From Catellatospora sp. KI3 (lineage in GTDB: Bacteria > Actinomycetota > Actinomycetes > Mycobacteriales > Micromonosporaceae), in assembly GCF_029948125.1 (NCBI RefSeq), contig NZ_JASAMB010000002.1, positions 388,479 to 452,478 on the forward strand: DNA of 64,000 nucleotides, written 5' to 3'. The notes beneath the pieces are model-generated. The model was not told the origin of the DNA and did not search any database. It saw nothing but the letters and a program-made list of their open reading frames with translations. The translations under genes were made by a program, and so were the position numbers. Position 1 is the first letter of the stretch, and each line of letters begins with the position of its first letter. Positions 34,738 to 44,257 of this stretch are shown piece by piece.

Positions 34738-36684
34738 ATGACCAGGGTGCTGTGGACCCCACCAGCGGATGTCAGGCAGAACTCCCGCATCGGCGACTAT
34801 CTCGGCTGGCTGGACAAGCAGCGCGGGCTGACCTTCGCCGACTACGCCGAGCTGTGGCGCTGGAGCACCGAGGACCTGGCCGGCTTCTGGTCGTCGATCT
34901 GGGAGTACTTCGACGTCGTCGCGCATGAGCCCGCGACGGCTGTGCTGCCCGACGCCACCATGCCGGGCGCGAAGTGGTTCCCCGGCACCACCCTGAACTA
35001 CGCCGAGAACGTGCTGCGCATGCCGGGCGTCGGCGACGACGAGCCCGTGGTGCTCGGCTACTCGCAGACCCGCGAGCCGCTGATCCTCACCGCCGCGCAG
35101 CTGCGCGAGCAGGTCCGCCGGGCGCGCGCCGGGCTGCGGCGGCTCGGCGTCGGCGAGGGCGACCGGGTCGCGGCGTACCTGCCTAACATCCCGGAGACCG
35201 TGGTGCTGATGCTGGCCACGGCCAGCCTGGGCGCGATCTTCTCGTCCTGCGCGCCGGAGTTCGGCACCCGCAGCGTCACCGACCGCTGGCAGCAGATCTC
35301 GCCGAAGGTCCTCGTCGCCGTCGACGGCTACCGGTACGGCGGCAAGCTGATCGACCGGACCGGGGAGGTCGCGGCGATCCGGGCGGCGCTGCCGTCGCTG
35401 GAGCACGCCGTCGTGCTGTCGTACACCCAGGGGGCAGCGGGCCTGGGCGAGCTGGCCGCGGACACCGACGAACCGCTGGTCTTCACCCCGGTCCCGTTCG
35501 CCCACCCGCTGTACGTGCTCTACTCCTCCGGCACCACCGGCCTGCCCAAGCCGATCGTGCACGGCCACGGCGGCATCCTGCTCGAGCACCTGAAGATGCT
35601 CGCCCTGCACCACGACCTCGGCCCCGGCGACCGCTACTTCTGGTTCTCCACCACCGGCTGGATGATGTGGAACTACCTGGTCTCGGGCCCGGCCGTGGGC
35701 GCGGCGGTCGTGCTGTTCGACGGCAACCCCGGCGCGCCCGACCTGGGCATGCTGTGGCGCCTGGCCGAAGAGGCGGGCATGACCTACTTCGGCACGTCCG
35801 CGCCGTACCTGCTGGCCTGCCGCAAGGAGGGGCTGGTGCCGCGCGAGGTCGCCGACCTGTCGAAGCTGCGCGGGCTCGGGTCCACCGGGGCGCCGCTGCC
35901 CGCCGAGGGCTTCGAGTGGGTGTACGACTCCGTCAACCCCGACCTGATGCTGCTGTCCCTGTCCGGCGGCACCGACGTGTGCACCGGCTTCGTCGGCGGC
36001 ACCCCGCTCAACCCGGTCTACGCGGGCGAGATCGCGGCCCGCTGCCTCGGCGCGAAGGTCGAGGCGTTCGACGGGGCCGGGCATCCGGTCCACGGCGCCC
36101 TCGGTGAGCTGGTCATCAGCGCGCCGATGCCCAGCATGCCGGTCGCCTTCTGGGGCGACACCACCGGCGAGAAGTACCGCGAGGCGTACTTCGACGTGTT
36201 CCCTGGCGTATGGCGCCACGGCGACTGGATCACCATCACCGACCGGGGCACCTGCGTGATCACCGGCCGCTCCGACGCGACCCTGAACCGGGGCGGGGTG
36301 CGGCTGGGCACGGCCGAGTTCTACTCGGTGGTCGAGGGGATGGACGAGGTCGCCGACTCGGTCGTGGTGCACCTGGAGGACGACGAGGGCGGCGCGGGTG
36401 AGCTGCTGCTGTTCGTGGTGCTGACCCCGGGGCTGGAGCTGGACGACGCGCTGCGCGCGAAGATCGCGCGGGAGCTGCGTACGGCGCTGTCGCCGAGGCA
36501 CATCCCCGATGTGATCTACCAGGTGGCGGCGGTGCCGCGCACGCTGTCGGGCAAGAAACTGGAGGTGCCGGTCAAGCGCATCCTGACCGGCACCCCGGTG
36601 GAGTCCGCCGCGGCCAAGGGGGCGCTGGCGAACCCGGAGTCCCTCAACGCGTTCGAGGATCTCGCCCGCACTCGCGCGGCCTGA
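34738..36684 (+). CDS. Acetoacetate-CoA ligase (acetoacetyl-CoA synthetase)
   Basis: This 648-aa ANL-superfamily enzyme activates acetoacetate to its CoA thioester with ATP. It has the P-loop YSSGTTGLPKP (near residue 262), the motifs DGNPGAP and WRHGDW, and the C-terminal catalytic lysine region SGKKLEVPVKRI. Length and N-terminus fit acetoacetyl-CoA synthetases rather than acetyl-CoA synthetases. GGGAGGAG lies 6 nt before the ATG. It ends just before two repeats (B4, A2). Confidence 0.94.
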   Translation: MTRVLWTPPADVRQNSRIGDYLGWLDKQRGLTFADYAELWRWSTEDLAGFWSSIWEYFDVVAHEPATAVLPDATMPGAKWFPGTTLNYAENVLRMPGVGDDEPVVLGYSQTREPLILTAAQLREQVRRARAGLRRLGVGEGDRVAAYLPNIPETVVLMLATASLGAIFSSCAPEFGTRSVTDRWQQISPKVLVAVDGYRYGGKLIDRTGEVAAIRAALPSLEHAVVLSYTQGAAGLGELAADTDEPLVFTPVPFAHPLYVLYSSGTTGLPKPIVHGHGGILLEHLKMLALHHDLGPGDRYFWFSTTGWMMWNYLVSGPAVGAAVVLFDGNPGAPDLGMLWRLAEEAGMTYFGTSAPYLLACRKEGLVPREVADLSKLRGLGSTGAPLPAEGFEWVYDSVNPDLMLLSLSGGTDVCTGFVGGTPLNPVYAGEIAARCLGAKVEAFDGAGHPVHGALGELVISAPMPSMPVAFWGDTTGEKYREAYFDVFPGVWRHGDWITITDRGTCVITGRSDATLNRGGVRLGTAEFYSVVEGMDEVADSVVVHLEDDEGGAGELLLFVVLTPGLELDDALRAKIARELRTALSPRHIPDVIYQVAAVPRTLSGKKLEVPVKRILTGTPVESAAAKGALANPESLNAFEDLARTRAA

Positions 36685-36700
36685 GTCCGCGCGGGGTTCG

Positions 36701-36763
36701 GTGCAGTTTCGGGGAAACTGCACGAACGCGGTGCTGCATTCGCCCAGTTTCCCCGAAACTGCA
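36701..36763. repeat. Palindromic repeat B4
   Basis: Two CAGTTTCGGGGAAACTG-type blocks (36704-36720 and 36745-36761) lie in inverted order around a 24-nt centre. The element sits in the same convergent intergenic region as A2. Confidence 0.9.
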
Positions 36764-36787
36764 TGCTGGCCGCACGGGCTTGACTTC

Positions 36788-36846
36788 GACGCTGGCCTAT
36801 CTAGAGGACGGATCGGCGAAAATTGTCCACTAGATAGGCCAGTGTC
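36788..36846. repeat. Palindromic repeat A2
   Basis: A copy of the A family with left arm GACGCTGGCCTATCTAGA intact. The right arm has two changes (CCACTAGATAGGCCAGTGTC), so pairing is slightly weaker. The loop keeps CGAAAA. It lies in the convergent gap between the acetoacetyl-CoA synthetase and TIGR03089 genes. Confidence 0.9.
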
Positions 36847-36870
36847 TATGTAAAGCAGGCGGCGCCCGGG

Positions 36871-37587
36871 TCAGGGGATGATCTTGGCGCGTTCCGTGGT
36901 GGCGCGGCTGTCCAGGATGCCGGGGGCGGTGCGGTGGGAGAGGACGAGGGTGGCGCCCGCGGCCAGGGGGGCGGTCAGCCAGTCCAGGGGGCGCGGGTGG
37001 GCGCCCAGGTCGATCAGCACCCGCTCGCCGCGCTGGATGTCCAGCTCCTTGGCCCGCGCGACGGACCGCTCGGCCAGCTCGGCGTGGGTGATCGAGCCGC
37101 CGCCCCCGGGCAGCCCGACCAGGGCCGCCGCGCCGGGGTCGGCGGGCGGGCCGCCGTAGAAGTCGCCGTGGGCGCGGGCCGAGCTGACCCAGTCCGACAC
37201 CCCGGCGGGCAGCCCGCGCAGCGGCAGCGCGAACGGGTGCAGGCCGACGGCGTACGTGTCGGGGGCGGTCGGGGCGGTGGCGTCGCCGCCGGTGAAGGCG
37301 ACGTCGGCGGGCAGCTCGGCGGAGTGGGATACGGCCAGGCCGGCGGTCCACGAGGCGAGCATGATCGCGGCGGTCTGCCAGTGCGGCGGCAGCGAGATCG
37401 AGGCCACGCTGCCGGGGCCCAGCCCGAGGCCGTCCACCAGCAGGTTCGCCGTTTTGGACACCCAGTTGGCCAGGGTCGCGCCGGACAGTTCGGTACGTTC
37501 GCCGGTCGCGTCGTCGTACCAGGTGAGGAGGGGGCGGGCCGGATCGGCCGACACCGTGGCGGCGAAGAGCTGACTGATAGTCGACAC
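36871..37587 (-). CDS. TIGR03089-family protein
   Basis: This 238-aa actinobacterial protein of unknown function resembles the N-terminal part of AMP-binding (acyl-CoA ligase-like) enzymes but has no catalytic C-terminus. The start MSTISQLFAATVSADPARPLLTWYD is characteristic. It is divergent from the glycosyltransferase gene. A homologue occurs near manC in mycobacteria, so the position is conserved. Confidence 0.82.
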   Translation of the reverse strand: MSTISQLFAATVSADPARPLLTWYDDATGERTELSGATLANWVSKTANLLVDGLGLGPGSVASISLPPHWQTAAIMLASWTAGLAVSHSAELPADVAFTGGDATAPTAPDTYAVGLHPFALPLRGLPAGVSDWVSSARAHGDFYGGPPADPGAAALVGLPGGGGSITHAELAERSVARAKELDIQRGERVLIDLGAHPRPLDWLTAPLAAGATLVLSHRTAPGILDSRATTERAKIIP

Positions 37588-37744
37588 GAGGTCAGGCTAC
37601 CGACAACGCCGCGTCGTGGACCTTGCCATGGGGTATGTCGGGCGTAGTCTGAGACGTGACTGCTGTGAAACAGCGCACAGTCTCACAACCGCAGAGCGGC
37701 GGTCGACTGGGCTGCGCTGCACACCCCCACAAGGAGTGTTCACC

Positions 37745-38893
37745 GTGACGATCGCTCGCTCTCCCCGGGTGCTGGTCGATGCCACCAGCGTCCCCGCCGA
37801 CCGCGGCGGGGTGGGCCGCTACCTGGACGGCCTGCTGGGCGCCCTGGCCGACCGCTCCGACGTCGACCTGGTCGTGGTCTGCCAGCGCACCGACCAGGAG
37901 CGCTACGCCCGTACGCTGCCGCACGCGCAGGTCGTGGCCGCTCCGGCCGCCGTGGCGCACCGCCCGGCCCGGCTGGCCTGGGAGCAGACCGGCCTGCCGC
38001 TGCTCGCGCAGCAGGTCGGCGCGCAGGTGCTGCACTCGCCGTTCTACACCTGCCCGCTGCGGTCGGGCTGCCCGGTGACGGTGACCGTGCACGACGCGAC
38101 GTTCTTCACCGAGCCCGAGCACTACGACAAGTCGCGCGGCACCTTCTTCCGCTCGGCGATCAAGACGTCGATGCGCCGCGCCGAGCGGGTGATCGTGCCC
38201 AGCAAGGCGACCCGCGACGAGCTGATCCGGCTGCTCGACGCCGACCCGACCCGCATCGACGTGGCGTACCACGGGGTGGACCACACCGCGTTCCACGTGC
38301 CGGGCGAGGACGAGAAGGCGCGGGTGCGGGCGCGGCTGGGCCTGGGCGAGGCGTCGTACGTCGCGTTCCTGGGCGCCAAGGAGCCGCGCAAGAACGTGCC
38401 GAACCTGGTGCGGGGCTGGATCGAGGCGGTGCGCGACCGGGTCGACCCGCCTGCGCTGGTGCTGGCCGGTGGCCAGGGTCACGACGACGAGATCGACCGG
38501 GTGGCCGCCGAGGTGCCCGCGCACCTGCGCCTGCTGCGGCCGGGCTACCTGCGCTACGCGGACCTGCCGGGGTTCCTGGGCGGGGCGGTGCTGTGCGCGT
38601 ACCCGAGCCATGGTGAGGGTTTCGGCCTGCCGATCCTGGAGGCGATGGCCTGCGGGGCGCCGGTGCTGACCACGCCCCGGCTGTCGCTGCCCGAGGTGGG
38701 CGGGGACGCGGTCGCCTACACCGGTGCCGATGCCGAGGCGATCGCCCGCGACCTGTCGGCCCTGCTCGACGACGACGCGCGCCGCTCGGCGCTGGCCGCC
38801 GCCGGGCTGGCGCGGGCGAAGGAGTTCAGCTGGAACTCCAGCGCCGACGCCCACATCAGCGCCTGGCAGCGCTCCCTCCGGCAGTACGCCTGA
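37745..38893 (+). CDS. Family 4-type glycosyltransferase
   Basis: This 382-aa glycosyltransferase has GT-B fold features: GGVGRYLDGLL near the N-terminus, PSKATRDELIRL, EPRKNVPNLVRGW, and the EGFGLPILEAMACGAPV nucleotide-sugar motif (E-x7-E). It probably transfers a mannosyl or related unit to cell-envelope glycan or glycolipid, in line with the downstream manC. The GTG at 37745 is chosen because AAGGAG lies 8 nt before it. Confidence 0.9.
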   Translation: MTIARSPRVLVDATSVPADRGGVGRYLDGLLGALADRSDVDLVVVCQRTDQERYARTLPHAQVVAAPAAVAHRPARLAWEQTGLPLLAQQVGAQVLHSPFYTCPLRSGCPVTVTVHDATFFTEPEHYDKSRGTFFRSAIKTSMRRAERVIVPSKATRDELIRLLDADPTRIDVAYHGVDHTAFHVPGEDEKARVRARLGLGEASYVAFLGAKEPRKNVPNLVRGWIEAVRDRVDPPALVLAGGQGHDDEIDRVAAEVPAHLRLLRPGYLRYADLPGFLGGAVLCAYPSHGEGFGLPILEAMACGAPVLTTPRLSLPEVGGDAVAYTGADAEAIARDLSALLDDDARRSALAAAGLARAKEFSWNSSADAHISAWQRSLRQYA

Positions 38894-38959
38894 CGGGGGG
38901 AGTCCCTGCTCCCGGGCGAGGCGAGTTGCCCGCTCCGCCCGGTCAGGCAGAATGGTCGG

Positions 38960-40060
38960 ATGCTGCACGCCGTAATCCCCGCTGGTGGGAGTGGGACGCG
39001 CCTCTGGCCGCTGTCGCGCGCCACGCACCCGAAGTTCCTGCACCCGCTGACCGGTACCCCCGACACGCTCATCCAGGCCACCGTCGCCCGCCTGGCGCCG
39101 GTCGCCGCCATCGGGGACACGTACGTCGTGACCGGCACCGCCCACGCGGCGGCGATCGCGCGGCAGCTGCCCGACCTGCCCGAGTCGAACATCCTGATCG
39201 AGCCGAGCCCGCGCGACTCCTGCGCCGCGATCGGCCTGGCCGCCGCCGTGATCGCCCGGCGCGACCCGGAGGCCGTCATGGGCTCGTTCGCCGCCGACCA
39301 CCTGGTGCGCGACACGGCCCGCTTCGCCGAGGTGCTGCGCGACGCCGAGGCCGGCGCCCAGCGGGGCCTGCTGATGACCATCGGCATCACCCCGACCCAC
39401 CCGGAGACCGGCTACGGCTACCTGCAGTGCGGCGCCGTGGTCGACGGGCCGGTCCGGGTCGTCGACGAGTTCAAGGAGAAGCCGTCGCGCGAGGTCGCGG
39501 CCCAGTACCTGGCCTCGGGCCGGTACCTGTGGAACGCGGGCATGTTCGTGTGGCGGGTCGACGTGTTCCTGCGCGAGCTGGCCCGCCAGCAGCCCGGCCT
39601 GCACGACGGCCTGGTCCGCATCGCCGCCGCCTGGGACACCGACGACCGCGACCGCGTACTGGGTGAGATCTGGCCCACCCTGACCAAGATCTCCGTCGAC
39701 TACGCCGTGATGGAGGGGGCCGCCGCCGCGGGCCTGGTCGCGACGGTGCCCGGCGACTTCGGCTGGAACGACATCGGCGACTTCCACACCCTGGGCGAGG
39801 TGCTGCCCGCCGACGAGAACGGCAACGTGGTGGTCGGCGACGACGCGACGCTCGACGGCGGCAAGCCGGAGGTGCTGCTGCACGACTCCCGCAACGTGGT
39901 CGTGGTGCCGCAGTCGGGCCGCCTGGTGGCGGCGCTGGGGCTGGAGAACATGATCGTGGTCGACACCCCGGACGCGGTGCTGGTCTGCGACCGCGCCCGC
40001 GCCCAGGACGTGAAGAAGCTGGTCGACGACCTGAAGGAGCGGTCCGACCCCCGCATCTGA
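38960..40060 (+). CDS. manC: Mannose-1-phosphate guanylyltransferase
   Basis: This 366-aa enzyme makes GDP-mannose from GTP and mannose 1-phosphate. The N-terminal VIPAGGSGTRLWPLSRATHPKFL loop, SFAADHLV and DEFKEKP are family signatures. It is the short, guanylyltransferase-only form. CAGAAT lies about 7 nt before the ATG and no Shine-Dalgarno is visible, so it may be leaderless. In mycobacteria manC also lies beside the fbiA-fbiB/whiB block. Confidence 0.95.
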   Translation: MLHAVIPAGGSGTRLWPLSRATHPKFLHPLTGTPDTLIQATVARLAPVAAIGDTYVVTGTAHAAAIARQLPDLPESNILIEPSPRDSCAAIGLAAAVIARRDPEAVMGSFAADHLVRDTARFAEVLRDAEAGAQRGLLMTIGITPTHPETGYGYLQCGAVVDGPVRVVDEFKEKPSREVAAQYLASGRYLWNAGMFVWRVDVFLRELARQQPGLHDGLVRIAAAWDTDDRDRVLGEIWPTLTKISVDYAVMEGAAAAGLVATVPGDFGWNDIGDFHTLGEVLPADENGNVVVGDDATLDGGKPEVLLHDSRNVVVVPQSGRLVAALGLENMIVVDTPDAVLVCDRARAQDVKKLVDDLKERSDPRI

Positions 40061-40121
40061 GTGCGGTCGCCCGCTCGCGCCTGCGGCAGGCCCGTGGCGG
40101 CGGGTGCCTAGGGTGGGGATC

Positions 40122-41144
40122 ATGGAACTGGTCGAGTTGGCGGCGGCGGGTAACGAGGCGAGTGACCTGCTGCGGGTGGTCGACGCGGGGCTGCTGCGGG
40201 AACTGGGGGCGCGGCGGGCGTACTGGACGGTGCTGGACGAGGGGCCGGTAGAGCGGTGCCTCGCCCTGATCGTCGAGCGGTCGGACGGGTCGTGGCACGC
40301 CCAGCACGTCGAGGCCGAGGCGGGCGCGCACGCGGGGCGGACCGAGGACGCCGAGGCGCTGGCCCGCCACGACGGCTGGGTGTACGTGCTCGGCTCCCAC
40401 TTCGGCTCCAAGGCCGGTCCGCTGCGGCCCAAGCGCGCGTTCGTGGCCCGGTTCCGCGAGTCGGCCCGGCCGGAGCTGGAGATCGTGCGGCACCGGTTCG
40501 CGCTGCACCGGGCCATCAACGACGCGCTGGCCGAGCTGGTGGCCACCGGGCATCCGGTGGCGCCGGGGGCGGTCGATCCGGCCGTACACGACGGTTTCAT
40601 CGAGCAGACGCTGCGCCGCGGCACCGCCCGGGGCAAGGCCTGGGTCGCGCAGCTCGCGGCGGGCGACCACCCGGTGAACATCGAGGGCGCCGCCTTCACC
40701 GGGCGCGGCACGCTGCTGGTCGGGCTGCGCTGGCCGGTCACGGCCGCGGGTGAGCCCGTGCTGGTCGAGCTGGCCGGCGTGCCCGGGCTGTTCGACGGCG
40801 GCGCGGTACGGGTCGCCGGCGTGTACGCGCTGACCGGCACCGGCGCCGGCCCGCTGGGCGTACGCGCGCTGGCCGCCCGCCCCGACGGCGCCTACGACGC
40901 GGTCGTCGGCTCGATCGACGCGCTGGACAAGGGCTCGGTGCTGCTCGAACGGCATCCGCACGCCCGGCACGCCACCTGCCGCCACGTCCGCTTCGAGCTG
41001 CCCGGGCAGCCCGGCCCGGCGCTGCTGCGGGCCGAACCGGTGGCGGACCTGGCGCCGCTGCACCACGTGGAGGGCGTGTCCGAACGGGACGGCAGACCGA
41101 TCTACGTCACCGACGAGGACCACCGCATCGGGCTGTGGCTCTGA
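40122..41144 (+). CDS. Uncharacterised protein, possibly DUF3616-like
   Basis: This 340-aa protein has no signal peptide or membrane segment. TEDAEALARHDGWVYVLGSH followed by basic residues resembles DUF3616/esterase-like propeller proteins, and the end (SERDGRPIYVTDEDHRIGLWL) fits such a beta-rich fold. I cannot give a function. TAGGGT (40109-40114) lies 7 nt before the ATG, suggesting a leaderless transcript. Confidence 0.6.
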   Translation: MELVELAAAGNEASDLLRVVDAGLLRELGARRAYWTVLDEGPVERCLALIVERSDGSWHAQHVEAEAGAHAGRTEDAEALARHDGWVYVLGSHFGSKAGPLRPKRAFVARFRESARPELEIVRHRFALHRAINDALAELVATGHPVAPGAVDPAVHDGFIEQTLRRGTARGKAWVAQLAAGDHPVNIEGAAFTGRGTLLVGLRWPVTAAGEPVLVELAGVPGLFDGGAVRVAGVYALTGTGAGPLGVRALAARPDGAYDAVVGSIDALDKGSVLLERHPHARHATCRHVRFELPGQPGPALLRAEPVADLAPLHHVEGVSERDGRPIYVTDEDHRIGLWL

Positions 41145-41326
41145 CGGGAGATTCGCGGCCGGGCGGGCTGATGTGACGGAGCGGCCGACCGGTCTGCCCC
41201 CCGGCACCCGGCCGGCCGCTACCGTGCCCCGTACGCCCCCGTACGGTCGGCGGCGCTGTGCGCCGCTCGGCTCCCCAGGCCGGACAACAGGATCGCGCAC
41301 CGCGCCCCGTCGGGTCCACGACTTTC

Positions 41327-41353
41327 AGTCATGACTTAAAGACCGAGGTCGGT
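41327..41353. promoter_or_regulatory. Two small palindromes upstream of the ArsR-like regulator
   Basis: AGTCATGACT (41327-41336) is a perfect 10-bp palindrome, and ACCGAGGTCGGT (41342-41353) has 5-bp arms. Both are within 75 bp of the regulator start, so autoregulation is plausible. Confidence 0.35.
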
Positions 41354-41397
41354 TCCGTCGGTATCCTCGTCAAGGTCACCCCCACCCCGGAGTCCAC

Positions 41398-42381
41398 ATG
41401 CTGCGGATCCACTTCACCGGCACCGATCTGGTCCGCACCCGCGTGGCCCTGCGGCCCGATCCGATGTGGGAGCTCGCGCTCAGCATCCACCTGCTGCGCA
41501 TGCGCCGTACCGATCCGCTGCTGACGACGTGGAAGAGCGAGACGGTGGCCCGGCTGCGCCCGGCCGGCCCGCTGCGCGCCGAGGTGGCCATGCTGCTGGC
41601 GCTCAACCCGCCGGTGGGCTACTTCCCCGACTTCCTCACCCCGCCCGAGGCGGCCGCGGGCATCGACGCCGGGCTGGACGCGGTGCTGTCCACACCCCAG
41701 CCCCGGCTGCGCCGCGAGCTCGACGTCCTGGGCGGCACGCGCGGATCACTGCCCCCGGCCGTGGACGACCTGCGCCGGGGGAGCCGGTCGGCCGTCGCCG
41801 AACTCGGCACGGCGATCAGCCGGTACCACCGGGCCGCGATCGAGCCGATGTGGCCCCGGCTGCGGGCCAGCGTCGAGGCCGACCGGGGCATGCGCGCCCG
41901 CACCATGCTCGACCAGGGGGTGGAGGGGCTGCTCAACGACCTGCACCCGTCGCTGCGGTTCGACGGCGGGACGCTGTCGGTGGCCGGTTACCCGTCGCAC
42001 CGCGACGTGCACCTGGACGGGCGGGGGCTGCTGCTGGTGCCGTCGTACTTCAAGACGAACACGAAGCCGGTGACGCTGGTCGACCCGGAGCTGCCGCCGG
42101 TACTGGTGTACTCGGTGCACCCGGCGGCGCGGCTGGCGGTCGCGGCGCCGGGGGAGGCGCTGACTGGGCTGCTGGGGCGTACCCGGGCGGCGGTGCTGGA
42201 GCTGGCGGCGGCCGGCAGCACCACGACGGAGCTGTCCCGGCGGCTCGGGGTGTCACCGGCGGCGGTGAGCCAGCACGTGACGGTGATGCGCGACGCGGGT
42301 CTGATGCTGAGCACCCGCACCCGCAACACCGTCCAGCACACCCTGTCCCCGCTGGGCCAGGCCCTCCTCGCCGGCGGCTGA
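41398..42381 (+). CDS. ArsR-like winged-helix transcriptional regulator with DUF5937-like N-terminus
   Basis: This 327-aa protein has a C-terminal winged helix (about 260-325, STTTELSRRLGVSPAAVSQHVTVMRDAGL) of ArsR type. The long N-terminal domain matches the actinobacterial DUF5937-type arrangement, in which the N-terminal part may bind ligand. GGAG lies 6 nt before the ATG. The target may be itself or a nearby gene. Confidence 0.82.
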   Translation: MLRIHFTGTDLVRTRVALRPDPMWELALSIHLLRMRRTDPLLTTWKSETVARLRPAGPLRAEVAMLLALNPPVGYFPDFLTPPEAAAGIDAGLDAVLSTPQPRLRRELDVLGGTRGSLPPAVDDLRRGSRSAVAELGTAISRYHRAAIEPMWPRLRASVEADRGMRARTMLDQGVEGLLNDLHPSLRFDGGTLSVAGYPSHRDVHLDGRGLLLVPSYFKTNTKPVTLVDPELPPVLVYSVHPAARLAVAAPGEALTGLLGRTRAAVLELAAAGSTTTELSRRLGVSPAAVSQHVTVMRDAGLMLSTRTRNTVQHTLSPLGQALLAGG

Positions 42382-42386
42382 CCGGC

Positions 42387-42441
42387 GCAAGGAAGGGCCC
42401 CTTCTTATCGGTTTCCGTAGTAGAAGGGTCCCCTCTTAACC
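42387..42441. repeat. Palindromic repeat C1
   Basis: AAGGAAGGGCCCCTTCTT and the right arm AGAAGGGTCCCCTCTTAACC pair imperfectly around a short loop. Family C is also at 48493. It lies between the convergent ArsR-like regulator and fbiB genes. Confidence 0.85.
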
Positions 42442-42442
42442 C

Positions 42443-43201
42443 TCACTGCGCCTGTTCGCGGCCCAGGGCGATGGCTTCGGCGGTGCCCATGGAGAACAGG
42501 TCGTGGGCGGCGTCGCGGACCAGGGTCTCGACCGCGCCGGGGCCGTCGGTCGTGGCCGTGATCAGGCCCCGGACCACCGCCACCGGTACGCCGTCGACCT
42601 TCCCCTTGACCAGCTCCGCCGCGGCGGCCAGCTCGTCCACGACCGCCATCTGCGTGATGTGCAGCTCGTTGCCGTACGGGTCGGTCTCGCCCCGGTGGTC
42701 GCGCAGCGGTCCGATGCCCGCGCAGCCCAGGGCCACGTCGGTGAGCCCGTTGCGCCAGGGCCGCCCCATCGTGTCGCTGATGATCACCGCGACGTCCAGC
42801 CCGTACCGCTCGCGCATGACGGTGCGCAGGTCGCGGGCCGACCGGTCCGGGTCGACCGGGAGCAGCACCAGCTGGGACCGGTCGACGTTGGAGGCGTCGA
42901 TCCCGGCCGAGGCGAGCACGAACCCGTGGTGGGTCTGCACGATGCGGGTGTGGCCGCGGGTGGCCACCGGCCGGGCGGTCTGCTCGCGCAGCACCCGCTC
43001 GCGCGCCGCCTCCCGCTCCGGCCCGGCCTGGGGCACGTCGACCAGGTTGCCCTCGGCCTTGGACACGATCTTGCTGGTGACCACGAGGATGTCCCCGTCG
43101 GCCAGCCAGGGCGCCGCCTCGGTGATGAGCTTGGCGAGGTCGTCGCCGGGGCGTACGTCGCCGATGCCGCGCACCGGGTGCACGCTGTAGCCGCCGATCA
43201 C
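42443..43201 (-). CDS. fbiB: Coenzyme F420-0:L-glutamate ligase
   Basis: This 252-aa ligase adds glutamate to the F420 core. The stretch GDILVVTSKIVSKAEG, and RGLITATTDGP near the end, are typical of CofE. The usual actinobacterial FbiB has about 200 further residues forming a nitroreductase-like FMN domain, which is absent here, so it may add only few glutamates or rely on another protein. The GTG start overlaps the stop of fbiA by 4 bp, so the two are coupled. Confidence 0.88.
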   Translation of the reverse strand: MIGGYSVHPVRGIGDVRPGDDLAKLITEAAPWLADGDILVVTSKIVSKAEGNLVDVPQAGPEREAARERVLREQTARPVATRGHTRIVQTHHGFVLASAGIDASNVDRSQLVLLPVDPDRSARDLRTVMRERYGLDVAVIISDTMGRPWRNGLTDVALGCAGIGPLRDHRGETDPYGNELHITQMAVVDELAAAAELVKGKVDGVPVAVVRGLITATTDGPGAVETLVRDAAHDLFSMGTAEAIALGREQAQ

Positions 43202-44154
43202 GACAGTCCTCCCAGTTCCAGCGCCGCGCGGACCATCGCCGCGGTCGCGTCCTCGTCGGTCATCCACAGCGGCGCCGCGCCCACGCGTACGCCCGGGACG
43301 TCGGTCGCCGCGTCGGTGGAGTCGACCAGCCACGCGTCGAGCACCCCACCGGCGGTACGGGCCCCGAGCAGCCGTCCCACGCCCTCGGCGGTACACGGCA
43401 CGTCCAGCGCGGCCAGGCACCTGTCCGCCATGCCGCGCACCGGGCTGCCGCCGATGACCGGCGACACGCCGACGACCGGCGCCCGGCCCGCGACCAGCGC
43501 GTCGCGCAGCGGGGCGACGGCCAGCACCGGCGCGACCGAGACGACCGGGTTGCTCGGCGCGACCAGCACCACGTCGGCCGAGTGCAGCGCGTCGAGCACG
43601 CCCGCGGCGGGCTTGGCCGCGTCGGCGCCGACGAAGACGAACCGCTTCGCGGGCACCTGGGCGCGGTGGCGCACCCACCACTCCTGGAAGTGGATCGCCT
43701 GCTCCGCGCCGTCGAGCTCGGTGACCACGTGGGTCTCCAGCCGGTCGTCGGTGGCGGGCAGCAGCGTCAGGCCCGGCTGCCAGCGGTCGCACAGCGCGGC
43801 GACCACGGCCGACAGCGGGTAGCCCGCGTTCAGCATCCGGGTGCGGACCAGGTGGGTGGCGATGTCGCGGTCGCCGAGGCCGAACCAGGTGGGCTCGGCA
43901 CCGTACTTCGCGAGCTCCTCCTTGACGGTCCAGGTCTCGCCCGCGCGGCCCCAGCCGCGCTCGGGGTCGATCCCGCCGCCCAGGGTGTACATCACCGAGT
44001 CCAGGTCGGGGGTGATGCGCAGCCCGTGCATCCACACGTCGTCACCCACGTTGACGACCGCGGTCACCTCGGCGCCGCGCGTACGGGCGTACGCCCTTAC
44101 CCCCGCGAGGAACCGCGCGCCGCCGATGCCGCCTGCCAGCACCACGATCCGCAT
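43198..44154 (-). CDS. fbiA: 2-phospho-L-lactate transferase (F420 biosynthesis)
   Basis: This 318-aa CofD/FbiA enzyme transfers the phospholactyl-type side chain to FO. The N-terminus [19 protein letters not shown] and GGDDxW-type motif [10 protein letters not shown] are diagnostic. ATG 44154 is chosen because GGAGG lies 8 nt before it, rather than six codons further upstream. It overlaps fbiB and is divergent from fbiC across 103 bp. Confidence 0.95.
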   Translation of the reverse strand: MRIVVLAGGIGGARFLAGVRAYARTRGAEVTAVVNVGDDVWMHGLRITPDLDSVMYTLGGGIDPERGWGRAGETWTVKEELAKYGAEPTWFGLGDRDIATHLVRTRMLNAGYPLSAVVAALCDRWQPGLTLLPATDDRLETHVVTELDGAEQAIHFQEWWVRHRAQVPAKRFVFVGADAAKPAAGVLDALHSADVVLVAPSNPVVSVAPVLAVAPLRDALVAGRAPVVGVSPVIGGSPVRGMADRCLAALDVPCTAEGVGRLLGARTAGGVLDAWLVDSTDAATDVPGVRVGAAPLWMTDEDATAAMVRAALELGGLS

Positions 44155-44257
44155 GCTCACATCCTCCCGCACCGCGGCGGTCAGCCCGGGGCAGGGTCGT
44201 ACCCTGGCCTGCGGGCGTTGCTACTTACTAAGGGGTAGCGTGCGGAGGGGAGTCAGC